Part shown: piece after piece, positions 18,641-27,160 of the stretch
Layout of the letters: every line of letters starts with the position of its first letter
Numbering within the stretch: the first letter of the stretch is position 1
Source of the DNA: Aliiglaciecola sp. 3_MG-2023
GTDB taxonomy: Bacteria; Pseudomonadota; Gammaproteobacteria; Enterobacterales; Alteromonadaceae
Direction: 5' to 3'
NCBI RefSeq assembly: GCF_030548205.1
Contig: NZ_JAUORV010000006.1
Span: 1-64,000 of the forward strand
DNA: 64,000 nt
Made by a program: the position numbers and the translations under genes
Notes under the pieces: generated by a model
The model's database searches: none
What the model saw: only the letters and a program-made list of their open reading frames with translations
What the model was told of the DNA's origin: nothing

Positions 18641-19944
18641 GCTTCATCTCCTTGCAATCGAATTGAAACTGCTCGTTTATGGGCATCTAAACCTTCGGCA
18701 TCAGCAAGATCCATAATTGCATTACCTATATTGGAAAGTCCTTGGTAAGTCAGTTCTTGAACTGTGAAGCGGCGCATAAAATCTGCCAAGCCTAAACTGG
18801 AATAGTTTCTAGAATATCCGTATGTGGGTAACACGTGATTGGTTCCACTGGCGTAATCCCCAGCAGATTCTGGCGACCACTTACCGACAAATATTGAACC
18901 CGCATACTTAAGTTGTGGCAGCAAATCTCGCGCATTTTTAACCTGTACAATGAGGTGTTCAGGAGCATATTGATTGCTGACTAAAATAGACTGGTTAACA
19001 TCAGTAGTTAAAATATATCGCCCATGTTGCATGGCTTTTTCGGCAATATCTTTGCGCGATAGTTGTTGCAATTGTTGCTCTACCGCTAGTTGAACGGCTT
19101 CTATTAGCGTTTGGCTGCTACTCACTAAAACGGCTTGGGAGTCTGCACCGTGCTCTGCTTGAGACAGTAAATCAGAGGCAACAAAACTCGGCTCGGCGGA
19201 TTCATCAGCAATCACTAAAACTTCTGAAGGGCCGGCTGGCATATCAATAGCCGCTCCGTTTGCTTGAGTACTAACTTGTTGTTTAGCTTCGGTAACGAAA
19301 CTATTGCCGGGACCAAATATTTTATCTACTTTTGCTATTGAAGCGGTACCGTAAGCCATGGCTGCAATCGCCTGGGCACCACCAATCAGATAGATCTCAT
19401 CGATACCACAGAGACTTGCTGCATAGCGGATCTCTGCTGCTATGTTGCCATTTGCATCAGGAGGTGTGCATAAAATTTTGCGTTCACAACCGGCCACTTG
19501 AGCCGTCGCTCCAAGCATCAGTACCGTGGATGGTAACGGCGCGCTGCCACCAGGAATATATAAACCAACAGAATCAATGGCAGAATGCTTGAGCTCACAT
19601 AGCACGCCGGGTTGGGTTTCTATTTTTACGTCCGAAGGATACTGAGCCTGATGAAAGGCTTTAATATTTGCATAGGCCAAATCGATAGCGCTTCGCACTT
19701 TATCAGTGATTTCCGTCGCTGCGTTGTTTAGGCTTTCGCTGTCTAAACGTAATGTTGCCAATCGAATACCGTCAAACTGTTCGGTTAACTCCCTAACCGC
19801 ATCATCACCGTGCTTTTTTACTCGTTGTAAAATATCAGCAACAATATTACGCAATTTTTCGTTGTCTGCCTGTGCTGGGCGACTCAAAATCTGTTGTTTT
19901 TGAGTGTCTGACAACTTTGCCCAGTCTTGAATTTGCGTAGTCAT
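18637..19944 (-). CDS. hisD: Histidinol dehydrogenase
   Basis: A zinc enzyme oxidising histidinol to histidine with two NAD. It is 435 residues. Conserved segments include VGLYIPGGSAPLPSTVLML, GPGNSFVTEAKQQV, DMPAGPSEVLVIADE, the zinc and base region LLSQAEHGADSQAVLV, and the C-terminal YAPEHLIVQVKNA and SAGDYASGTNHVLPT. It lies 4 bases after hisG and overlaps hisC by 4. Confidence 0.98.
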   Translation of the reverse strand: MTTQIQDWAKLSDTQKQQILSRPAQADNEKLRNIVADILQRVKKHGDDAVRELTEQFDGIRLATLRLDSESLNNAATEITDKVRSAIDLAYANIKAFHQAQYPSDVKIETQPGVLCELKHSAIDSVGLYIPGGSAPLPSTVLMLGATAQVAGCERKILCTPPDANGNIAAEIRYAASLCGIDEIYLIGGAQAIAAMAYGTASIAKVDKIFGPGNSFVTEAKQQVSTQANGAAIDMPAGPSEVLVIADESAEPSFVASDLLSQAEHGADSQAVLVSSSQTLIEAVQLAVEQQLQQLSRKDIAEKAMQHGRYILTTDVNQSILVSNQYAPEHLIVQVKNARDLLPQLKYAGSIFVGKWSPESAGDYASGTNHVLPTYGYSRNYSSLGLADFMRRFTVQELTYQGLSNIGNAIMDLADAEGLDAHKRAVSIRLQGDEA

Positions 19945-19948
19945 CTTA

Positions 19949-20848
19949 TTAGCCCATCATTTTTTCGATTGGCATAACTAATATAGAGCTACAACCCAGA
20001 GATTTCAGCTTTTCCATGGTTTCCCAGAACAATGTTTCTGAGCTAACTACATGGATAGCCACAGTTTCATCATTATTTGCGAGGGGCAAAACAGTTGGGT
20101 TTTCAGCACCGGGTAATAAGCTTTTTACTTGTTCTAAATAAGCTTTTGGGGCGTGCAACATTATGTATTTGCTTTCTTTAGCCTGCATCACACCGTCTAC
20201 GCGTGGCAATAGGCGATTAATCAAGGCTTGTTTGTCATCGCTTAATTCGCCAGCACGTTGAATTAAAACGGCCTTAGATTTGAAAATGACGGCTTCTTCT
20301 CGTAAACCGTTTGCTTCCAGGGTTGCTCCTGTGGATACTAGGTCACAAATGGCATCTGCAACACCTGCGCGTGGGGCAACTTCCACCGAGCCAGTTAACA
20401 TAACGGACTGAGCATCAATATTATTATTTTTAAAGAATCGTTCCAATAGGAACGGATAGGTCGTTGCTACTTTTAAACCGTTTATAGATTCTAACCCTTG
20501 ATAATCAAACTCAGTAGGGACAGCAATGGATAATTGGCAACCGCCGTAATCTAGACGACGCAGAGTTTTAAATTCGTGGGGTTTTCCTGATTGCTGGCGT
20601 TCTAGCATCTTTTCTTCAAGTTCATTTTCGCCAATAAAGCCCATGTCGACCACACCATCCATAACCAAGCCTGGAATATCGTCATCACGCACCAACAATA
20701 GATCAATGGGTTGGTTGGTGGAATGAGCAATTAAAAGGCGATCACGAATTTGTAATTTAATGCCGATAGCTTTGAGTAAGCTAATGCTATCATCACTCAA
20801 TCGCCCTTTCTTTTGTACCGCTATGCGTAATCGTTTACTCTCGCTCAT
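19949..20848 (-). CDS. hisG: ATP phosphoribosyltransferase, long form
   Basis: First, feedback-regulated step of histidine synthesis. At 299 residues it is the long form with a C-terminal regulatory (His-binding) domain, so no HisZ partner is needed. Seen are [48 protein letters not shown], the PRPP loop [14 protein letters not shown], and the regulatory tail [30 protein letters not shown]. It is the first structural gene after the attenuator leader. Confidence 0.98.
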   Translation of the reverse strand: MSESKRLRIAVQKKGRLSDDSISLLKAIGIKLQIRDRLLIAHSTNQPIDLLLVRDDDIPGLVMDGVVDMGFIGENELEEKMLERQQSGKPHEFKTLRRLDYGGCQLSIAVPTEFDYQGLESINGLKVATTYPFLLERFFKNNNIDAQSVMLTGSVEVAPRAGVADAICDLVSTGATLEANGLREEAVIFKSKAVLIQRAGELSDDKQALINRLLPRVDGVMQAKESKYIMLHAPKAYLEQVKSLLPGAENPTVLPLANNDETVAIHVVSSETLFWETMEKLKSLGCSSILVMPIEKMMG

Positions 20849-20895
20849 GTTGTTGCCTCAATATAAAGTTAAATTTCAAATCGTTGCCATTACAA

Positions 20896-20930
20896 CGAAA
20901 AACCCCCAGAAGTTTCCTTCCGGGGGTTTA
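20896..20930 (-). terminator. his operon attenuator terminator
   Basis: On the minus strand, aaacccccggaag pairs with cttctgggggttt around gaaa and runs into T. It lies about 50 bases before hisG. The ggaagg in its 5' arm can alternatively pair with ccttcc of the preceding hairpin (about 20944-20967; ctggaagg with ccttccag), giving the mutually exclusive antiterminator. Confidence 0.9.
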
Positions 20931-20985
20931 GAAAAATTCTGTACCACTGGAAGGACAATTAACCTTCCAGCACGAACCTGAAAGG

Positions 20986-21039
20986 TTATGCTATATGATG
21001 ATGCCAGTTTAGGTCGCTTTTATTGGTGAAAAAAATCAT
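20986..21039 (-). CDS. hisL: his operon leader peptide
   Basis: A 17-residue ORF, MIFFTNKSDLNWHHHIA, with three consecutive CAT histidine codons near the stop. It lies between the his promoter and a set of alternative hairpins ending in a strong terminator. Ribosome stalling at the His codons when charged tRNA-His is scarce would free the antiterminator, as in enteric his operons. E. coli HisL has seven His codons, so the control region here is shorter. The ribosome binding site (aagaaaag) is modest. Confidence 0.9.
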   Translation of the reverse strand: MIFFTNKSDLNWHHHIA

Positions 21040-21083
21040 ATGCTTTTCTTGTTCGTTTTGGTTTATCGTGTTGATGCGCAGAA

Positions 21084-21112
21084 CATTATCCAAACCACAA
21101 AGAGAATGCAAG
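21084..21112 (-). promoter_or_regulatory. his operon sigma-70 promoter
   Basis: On the minus strand TTGCAT (-35) is separated by exactly 17 bases from TAATGT (-10), placing the transcription start near 21077, about 38 bases before the leader peptide. Confidence 0.7.
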
Positions 21113-21325
21113 TACAAACACCTAAAAGTAATGATTTAAGATTGTATTAGTTAAAACTAAAAGGCATTAGCACAAAGGAATTCCACACTGTCGCTCAAAA
21201 AATGAACGAAAAGTGTTAAAGTAAGTCAAAATCAATACGATAGCTAATTAATGATGGAAATGGATAGCTTGTCCATAAGTTGGGCGCAATTCATTTTCCA
21301 AATAAAACAAAAGTGAGTCAATCCT

Positions 21326-21649
21326 ATGAGCAGTGATTTAATATTTTCAGTTTTACCCCGTGAAGGTAAAGTTGCCATTGAAAAAGATGAGCTCAAAGTT
21401 AAACAAGTTGAAAAAGAGGCAAAACTTCGTGAATTAAACGACGAAGAAAAAGCCCTAAATACAGAAGAAAGGGATGCACGGGAAAAGTACCATAACAAGT
21501 CTTCTGAGGAAGAAAAGGACAAAGACGCAGAAAAGGAAACAGACAAAAAACAAACCGCTGAAAAACAACAAAATGACAAAGAGCCAGTAGATCCTGAACT
21601 TCCATCCGTGGATGAACAGGGTAGAAAGCACTTAGACATTTATATTTAG
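21326..21649 (+). CDS. Small, highly charged coiled-coil protein, hypothetical
   Basis: Not recognised. It is 107 residues with no signal peptide or membrane segment. A short ordered-looking N terminus (MSSDLIFSVLPREGKVAIEKDEL) is followed by about 60 residues almost entirely of Glu, Lys, Asp, Arg, Gln and Asn, predicted as a long helix or disordered coil, and a C-terminal VDPELPSVDEQGRKHLDIYI. The start ATG is preceded by a weak binding site (gtgagtc). The alternating acidic/basic composition makes chance antisense ORFs appear on the other strand, and these are ignored. It stands alone between the his promoter region and a convergent small gene. Confidence 0.65.
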   Translation: MSSDLIFSVLPREGKVAIEKDELKVKQVEKEAKLRELNDEEKALNTEERDAREKYHNKSSEEEKDKDAEKETDKKQTAEKQQNDKEPVDPELPSVDEQGRKHLDIYI

Positions 21650-21679
21650 CTAATTTGTTCTCTTTATTCCATCTAAGCA

Positions 21680-21994
21680 TTATTCAAACGTATCTTTCAG
21701 CCAAGCTTTCGCTGTATGTCTAGGTAAACAGCTGGCAAGCGGTTCATTATCAAAGTCTGCTTTTTCGACCTCTAAATAAGCCGTTTTACGCACAGACTCT
21801 CCATGATTAAATTCCACTGCACAGTTAATCGTTGCTTTTTTCTCGGTAAATAAAATCTTTATTGAGTCGGATCGGTCAATGAGTATTTTGTACGGATATC
21901 CTTGATAAGAATACTTAGTTTCAAATTTGTCATTGGTTGTGGCGTTTAGAGTAAAGCTCAATAAAAATATAGTTAAAGCAGTAATGTATTGCAT
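21680..21994 (-). CDS. Small secreted protein, hypothetical
   Basis: Not recognised. It is 104 residues, starting MQYITALTIFLLSFTLNATTND, a clear Sec signal peptide with probable cleavage after residue 18-20. The mature part of about 85 residues has two cysteines (C58 and C89 by eye) that could form a disulfide, and no known motif. The start follows aaggaat at a good distance. It is divergent from the LysR gene that follows. Confidence 0.7.
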   Translation of the reverse strand: MQYITALTIFLLSFTLNATTNDKFETKYSYQGYPYKILIDRSDSIKILFTEKKATINCAVEFNHGESVRKTAYLEVEKADFDNEPLASCLPRHTAKAWLKDTFE

Positions 21995-22121
21995 GTTTAT
22001 TCCTTGTTTGTTGAAAGTTCAACTTTAGATTAGTGTTGAAATACAACTTGAACAAACGATTAAAATTTAACTACACTTTAGAAAATCTTAATTGAAGAGA
22101 TTCAGAAAAGTAGGAAAGAAA

Positions 22122-23036
22122 ATGGAGCAACCACTACCTCCTCTTAAATCTCTGCGGTTCTTTATGGTGGCCGCTGAGTTGTCGAGTTTTAAATTAGCCG
22201 CTGAAAAACTATTTGTCACCCAAGCTGCAGTGAGTCAGCAAATAAAACTACTTGAAGACTTTTTAGAGCAAAAATTGTTTGAACGTTCTAATCGACAAAC
22301 TCAGTTAACCCTTTCTGGTGAATTATTGCTTCCATACATCCAACAGGGATTCACGCAATTTCAATCGGGCTTGAGAGCTATATCTGGTGACGCAAATCCA
22401 AATATATTGAGAATATCGACTATTCATTCATTTACTTCACTTTGGCTAATGCCTCGACTACCACAGTTTCAAAAGTTGCATCCGGAACTCATGATTCAGT
22501 TAGCACCCAGTAATGATTTAGTGGATTTTAATCGAGGTGACATCGATTTGGCGATTCGTATGGGAGCTGGTGGATATAAAGGATTGGCGGAAAAGAAACT
22601 GGTTAGTGACCAACTTATTTTAGTGGCTAGCCCAGATATTATTAGCAGACAGCAAACAAATAACCCATCGATGGTATTTACGTTACCTTGGATTGAAGAT
22701 ACCAGTGCGGATATCGTCCCAGTTTTTGAAAACCTGTGTAAAACCTACGCAGTGAATGTACAAGAGTTAACCCCGTCAATTCGTGCAAGTAATTCAGTCT
22801 TGCTAATTGAAAATGCACTCGCTGGGCGGGGGTTTACATTGGTGAACAAGAGTTTAGTTGCAGATCATTTACATAATGGATCTTTACTAACCTTATTAGA
22901 GTTTAGTAGTCCTAGTCCATATTCATTATATTTGGTCGCGCCTGAGCAGAATTTTGAGTGGCAAAAAGTGAAGTTATTTGAAAGTTGGTTTATTCCATTA
23001 TTGCATCAATCTTTTGACGATCTAAAAGCTTGGTAA
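22122..23036 (+). CDS. LysR family transcriptional regulator, GcvA-like
   Basis: A DNA-binding regulator of 304 residues. The start chosen is ATG at 22122 after aggaaag. Ten residues further upstream are open but have no binding site. The winged helix-turn-helix is at the N terminus: LPPLKSLRFFMVAAELSSFKLAAEKLFVTQAAVSQQIKLLEDFL, with QAAVSQQI as recognition helix. The phrase PLKSLRFF and the effector-domain pattern RLPQFQKLHPELMIQL and IDLAIRMG are typical of the GcvA/AmpR subgroup. It lies upstream of, and on the same strand as, a DUF2855 gene, which may be its target. The effector is unknown. Confidence 0.92.
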   Translation: MEQPLPPLKSLRFFMVAAELSSFKLAAEKLFVTQAAVSQQIKLLEDFLEQKLFERSNRQTQLTLSGELLLPYIQQGFTQFQSGLRAISGDANPNILRISTIHSFTSLWLMPRLPQFQKLHPELMIQLAPSNDLVDFNRGDIDLAIRMGAGGYKGLAEKKLVSDQLILVASPDIISRQQTNNPSMVFTLPWIEDTSADIVPVFENLCKTYAVNVQELTPSIRASNSVLLIENALAGRGFTLVNKSLVADHLHNGSLLTLLEFSSPSPYSLYLVAPEQNFEWQKVKLFESWFIPLLHQSFDDLKAW

Positions 23037-23173
23037 TAAAAGATCCTGCAAACTTTAAGTATTTTGACCTGTTATTTTTGTCTATTCAAAAGGATGATGA
23101 ATTAAGCACCTCGCTAGCGTTACTATAACTTGAATTAACATTAATTTAACTTTAAACGCTAAGGGAATTGTCA

Positions 23174-24274
23174 ATGCCGGTGCTCACTCGTCAACAAATT
23201 CAAACCAATAAATCCAATCTCAGCAAACTCGCAGTTGTTAAAGGTTCAATTAATACCGATTTCTTAGCTAAGGACGAAGTCGTCCTTAAAATCGACTCAT
23301 TTGGTTTTTCAGCGAATAATATTACCTATGCGTTATTTGGGGAAAAAATGGGGTATTGGGGCTTTTTTCCCGCTCAAGAGGGATTTGGTATTATGCCTAT
23401 TTGGGGCTTTGCTACCATTGAATACTCTAATAATCCGGATCTTGTAGTCGGTGAAAAGGTATTTGGTTACTTGCCATTTGCTACTCATCTGGTGATTACG
23501 GCAGGTAAAATAACGGCCAATGATTTTTACGATGTTAGTCCTGTGCGTAAAAGTATTTCCAGCGTCTACGATCAGTATGTTCGTTGTAATGCCGACCCCG
23601 CCTACGATCCCAAAAAAGAGGACTGGCAACTCAATTTTCGACCATTGTTTATGACCTCTTTTGTGTTAGACGATTTTATTGGTGAAATTGCAACGCCAGA
23701 CACAACCAATATAGTGTTAACTAGTGCTTCTAGTAAGACTGCCTATGGTGCAGCGTACCTGTTGAAAAAGCATTGTAAGAGTCGAGGGCTGAATTATAAC
23801 GTTGTTGGCCTGACATCTAAGCACAACAAGGCTTTTACCCAGAAGACTGCCTGTTATGATCAGGTATTAGACTACCAAGCATTTTCTACATTAGATAAAA
23901 GTGATAAGACAATCGTATTGGATTTCTCTGGCAATAAACCCTTATTACTGGATCTTCAGGCACATTTAAGTGCGAGTTTACAAAAGATGATCTATATCGG
24001 CGTAACGGATGTTGAATCTCAAGCAAAATCATACGCTGGCGAATTGCAAGGAGAGTTCTTTTTTGCTCCCACTCAAGTTAACAAACGCATGCAAGAGTGG
24101 GGAGGTAAGGGGTTTATGCAGCGCTACGCCGTTGCATGGGGCGGATTTTCCCAGCATATGGAATCACTATTAGGCACCACTAATATTAAAGGTATTGATG
24201 CCATTCAAAGGATATATTTAGATGGTCTAAGTGGTCAGTTCGATACTAGCCAAATGTATGTTTTGCAATTTTAA
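23174..24274 (+). CDS. DUF2855 family protein (MDR-like fold)
   Basis: A 366-residue cytosolic protein matching the DUF2855 family, distant relatives of medium-chain dehydrogenase/reductases. The start ATG 23174 follows aaggga by 7 bases. Family-like segments are VVLKIDSFGFSANNITYALFGEKMGYWGFFPAQEGFGIMPIWGFATI, FGYLPFATHLVI, and the nucleotide-binding-like VLTSASSKTAYGAAYLL. No zinc ligands of alcohol dehydrogenases are evident. A reductase acting on small carbonyl compounds is a guess from the fold. The LysR gene 137 bases upstream may control it. Confidence 0.82.
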   Translation: MPVLTRQQIQTNKSNLSKLAVVKGSINTDFLAKDEVVLKIDSFGFSANNITYALFGEKMGYWGFFPAQEGFGIMPIWGFATIEYSNNPDLVVGEKVFGYLPFATHLVITAGKITANDFYDVSPVRKSISSVYDQYVRCNADPAYDPKKEDWQLNFRPLFMTSFVLDDFIGEIATPDTTNIVLTSASSKTAYGAAYLLKKHCKSRGLNYNVVGLTSKHNKAFTQKTACYDQVLDYQAFSTLDKSDKTIVLDFSGNKPLLLDLQAHLSASLQKMIYIGVTDVESQAKSYAGELQGEFFFAPTQVNKRMQEWGGKGFMQRYAVAWGGFSQHMESLLGTTNIKGIDAIQRIYLDGLSGQFDTSQMYVLQF

Positions 24275-24421
24275 CGACTTTTTGAACGATTTAGCATGGC
24301 CTGGATTGTAGCTATACCTGTTTTCAATCATGCTATCGAATTTGATTGAAACGATTGTTTTTATTGCTATATGCTTATGCGATGAATTCAGTCGATTGAC
24401 ATCTAACCTGTGAGGGTCGAA

Positions 24422-25333
24422 ATGGTTCAAAGTAACAGTAAATCTGAAATTGATAATATCGTTAGTTGGGCCAAAATAGCAGGGGGCTTGTGGCGCAAAA
24501 AGCGGTTCGTTTTAATCAGTTTTGTGATGATTTTTCACGTGCCTACGAGCCTTGCAAGCGGTGCCGCCGATTGGATATTAATAGATAACTTTGAAGCAGC
24601 CAACAGTTTAGATAAGTGGACAAAGGCAGATACTAAAAACGACACATCTCCAAAGGTTCACAATCCACAAATTAGTGAGCGCAGAAAAGAAGTCTTAGGG
24701 CATTCTGAGAATGTTTATTTAATTAAAAAGCCTGCAGCAGAGGGGGTGGTAGGAAATCGCAAAGCATTAACTTATGCAGCTCTTCCCACAAGTGTCGACG
24801 TTGGGGAAATATACACATTTTATACCCGGATCAATGTGGAGTCTTTCCCTAATAATCATGCTTTTGGTATTAGCAATATGAGCCCAAAGGATATTGAGTT
24901 AAACGACTACAATGCGTTTGAAGCGACTTTGAGAGTAACCGATAAAACAGAGTCAAATGGCCTTAAAAATACTGGTGTGTTAATGGTTAAGACTAAAGAT
25001 GGCTACGCTAACATCCAAAATAATCAAACAGGACAAGATGCACAGCCTCTTGTACCTGGTCAGTGGTACGAAATATGGTATGTGGTGGATAACCGCAAAA
25101 CCAACCATGGTGGTCAAACGTACGATGTGTATGTGAAGGGGGGAAGTGAGTTCCCTGAACAACAAAAAGTCTATTCCCATGCCACTTTTAGAATGCAACG
25201 GGAACAGCCTCTCACGCATTTTTTAATGAATTGCAATACTGGGCCTAAAAAGCAACCTTATGGAAATGGAGGTCTGAAATACGATGATTTGTATATGAGT
25301 GAAGGGCTAAATCTAAAATCACCGCTGAAGTAA
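24422..25333 (+). CDS. Exported beta-rich protein, hypothetical (lectin-like)
   Basis: Not recognised with certainty. It is 303 residues from ATG 24422 (after tgaggg). A polar N terminus of about 30 residues precedes a hydrophobic segment (FVLISFVMIFHVPTSLASG), an unusually long signal region. The mature part of about 250 residues is rich in beta-strand patterns, with WILIDNFEAANSLDKWTKAD at its start and ending with LKYDDLYMSEGLNL. A domain that starts with DNFE..sLDkW and ends with DDLYMSEG is typical of concanavalin-like carbohydrate-binding sandwiches in marine bacteria. Glycan binding is inferred from this pattern only. Confidence 0.65.
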   Translation: MVQSNSKSEIDNIVSWAKIAGGLWRKKRFVLISFVMIFHVPTSLASGAADWILIDNFEAANSLDKWTKADTKNDTSPKVHNPQISERRKEVLGHSENVYLIKKPAAEGVVGNRKALTYAALPTSVDVGEIYTFYTRINVESFPNNHAFGISNMSPKDIELNDYNAFEATLRVTDKTESNGLKNTGVLMVKTKDGYANIQNNQTGQDAQPLVPGQWYEIWYVVDNRKTNHGGQTYDVYVKGGSEFPEQQKVYSHATFRMQREQPLTHFLMNCNTGPKKQPYGNGGLKYDDLYMSEGLNLKSPLK

Positions 25334-25415
25334 TTCATTCTGGGCTTTTTCACCGAAGATGTTTTTTTGGGGGAAAGTCAATAAAATAGGTCTATTCAGT
25401 GCTTTGTTTATCATT

Positions 25416-26258
25416 CTAAGGTAAGCGGTATTTGGCAACCCACTCCGTAATTTCATCATAGTCGTAAAGCCGTTTTCCTTGTCTAGTAAACTGATTCAGG
25501 GTTATTTCATCTGGAAAACTAAAGTACTGCCCCCTCGACAAATCCATACTTCGCGTTTTCAAGGCTTCACCTCGGATTAATTGGTTGACGGCACAGACTA
25601 TGGTATCTACACCTTGTGGGTATAGGCTCAATACGTTGTAAAGATAAGAGTGCTGGTAATCCACATCTTGCTGAGAGTTAGCGATGACTTTTCCGGCATC
25701 AATCTTACTTGAGTCGATAAAATGTAAGGTGGTGCCAATTTTCTTTTGATTGTTTAACATCGCCCAAAATGTCGCCATCACCCCTCTAAAATTCGGTAAT
25801 TCACCAGAATGAAGGTTTATTACGCCTAGTTTAGGCATACGAATAATAGGCTCTTGCAGAATTTGACCAAATCGAATTGAGATGATCAACTCGGGTTCTT
25901 GTTTAACGATGTCTTGATATCCACAGGAGCTATTAATGTTTTGAATATCTTTAACCGCTATTCCTTGAGCTGCTATTTGCTGAAAGCTTTTAAAATGTAA
26001 CCCGGAGAGTGCTGGTGGATTGGCAAAATTGGCTACTTCTTGATGAGTATCAATAAGTGGAAAAACTATTTGATTAAATAACGTTTGCTCTATAAACCCC
26101 AAAGTTTTCAAGGGTTCTGGTAAATTCTCTGATTTACCTACTTTTGCAGATAGAAAAATAACAAAGTCGTGTTCTGGCATCTGTTGAAGTAACAAATTAA
26201 TTGCCATATTGCTGGCTAAATCACGATTAGCAAGAATAGTTATCCGCACTTTTAACAA
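25416..26258 (-). CDS. Formyltransferase-fold protein, substrate unknown
   Basis: A 280-residue protein with the formyltransferase core (as in PurN, Fmt and sugar N-formyltransferases). The core motif INLHSGELPNFRGVMATFWAM contains the HxxxLPxxrG pattern, with the catalytic His within NLHSG and the preceding Asn. IDAGKVIANSQQDVD carries the catalytic Asp. It has no C-terminal Fmt tRNA-binding domain, and the N-terminal half is diverged. The tail SFPDEITLNQFTRQGKRLYDYDEI is like that of small stand-alone formyl transferases. It stands alone, convergent with the secreted-protein gene, and 6 bases after the DUF2897 gene on the same strand. Confidence 0.78.
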   Translation of the reverse strand: MLKVRITILANRDLASNMAINLLLQQMPEHDFVIFLSAKVGKSENLPEPLKTLGFIEQTLFNQIVFPLIDTHQEVANFANPPALSGLHFKSFQQIAAQGIAVKDIQNINSSCGYQDIVKQEPELIISIRFGQILQEPIIRMPKLGVINLHSGELPNFRGVMATFWAMLNNQKKIGTTLHFIDSSKIDAGKVIANSQQDVDYQHSYLYNVLSLYPQGVDTIVCAVNQLIRGEALKTRSMDLSRGQYFSFPDEITLNQFTRQGKRLYDYDEITEWVAKYRLP

Positions 26259-26264
26259 CTCCAG

Positions 26265-26456
26265 CTAAGGTTTATTGGTATTTTCTCGCACCGTTGATGA
26301 GCGTTTTTTTTCATTTGAATGAGATGGATGAACCTCATCTTCAGGTTTTGCTTCGGTTTTTTCGAATGTCATTTTAGCACTCATTTTCAATAATAAAATA
26401 TTTCCCACTACCAAACCCAATGCAATCAACAAGGTTACAATTAGCCAGATATTCAT
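26265..26456 (-). CDS. DUF2897 family small membrane protein
   Basis: A 63-residue protein with one hydrophobic N-terminal segment ([23 protein letters not shown]) and a charged tail rich in Lys, Glu and Ser. The pattern and size fit the DUF2897 family found in Alteromonadales and Vibrionales. Its start overlaps the M15 peptidase stop by 4 bases, so translation is coupled. Function unknown. Confidence 0.8.
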   Translation of the reverse strand: MNIWLIVTLLIALGLVVGNILLLKMSAKMTFEKTEAKPEDEVHPSHSNEKKRSSTVRENTNKP

Positions 26457-27160
26457 TGCACAATTCCATTTAATGTATAACGCTCAAAAAGCTCATTCAG
26501 ATGGGTTAATATTGTTTGTTTTCCACCGATATTTACACTGGCTAATTGCTTGCTGAGTTCACTCAAGTGAAGTTGTTTTATAATTGATTTTGAGATAGGG
26601 GAATAACTCAAATGCCAAGCTTCAGGAGCAACTCCACCATTATAAAATTTGTACGGACGATAAAAGCCGAACTTGTCGGCATTATCTTCTAACCAGCAAT
26701 GCAATGGATAACAAGGGCCTGATTTTTCATATTCAGCACTTATCAATTGCAAAGACTGTCCGCTGGCCTCAACCGCTTTTTTATCAAATACGTCTAAGTC
26801 GGTGCCCCAGTGGTGACGACTTGCACCAGGCAGGGCAGACCAGGTCATAATGGCATGAATTTTTTCTAATTCAGTCAACTCTGAGGTATCTAACGGTTGG
26901 CTATGGATATCATTGATGGGTAATACCCCTGACCATTTTTTTTGCCAAATAGCTAATTGACGATCGAAACTACGGAAACTGCTAGCCAATTGAATATCTA
27001 TATTGTCTTGTTGAGCAGCTAACTGCATAGCTTCAAACGCGGTTTTGGCCGCTGCTACTAAACCGTGGTGTTGATTAAATGGCTGGATGTGGCAATCATT
27101 TAGACCCATCCAGCAAGATGCAGGCATTTTCGTTGTCGACATTAGAGCAGCAGTCGACAC
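26453..27160 (-). CDS. M15 family D-alanyl-D-alanine carboxypeptidase-like peptidase
   Basis: A 235-residue VanY-like metallopeptidase acting on peptidoglycan stem peptides. Zinc-ligand motifs are [13 protein letters not shown] (H and D ligands) and EAWHLSY (catalytic Glu and third His). An [13 protein letters not shown] segment upstream is typical of M15B. No signal peptide is evident, although export by another route or cytosolic recycling is possible. Its 5' end overlaps the dapE stop by 19 bases, linking it to the diaminopimelate pathway, and the DUF2897 gene follows with a 4-base overlap. Confidence 0.88.
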   Translation of the reverse strand: MSTAALMSTTKMPASCWMGLNDCHIQPFNQHHGLVAAAKTAFEAMQLAAQQDNIDIQLASSFRSFDRQLAIWQKKWSGVLPINDIHSQPLDTSELTELEKIHAIMTWSALPGASRHHWGTDLDVFDKKAVEASGQSLQLISAEYEKSGPCYPLHCWLEDNADKFGFYRPYKFYNGGVAPEAWHLSYSPISKSIIKQLHLSELSKQLASVNIGGKQTILTHLNELFERYTLNGIVQ

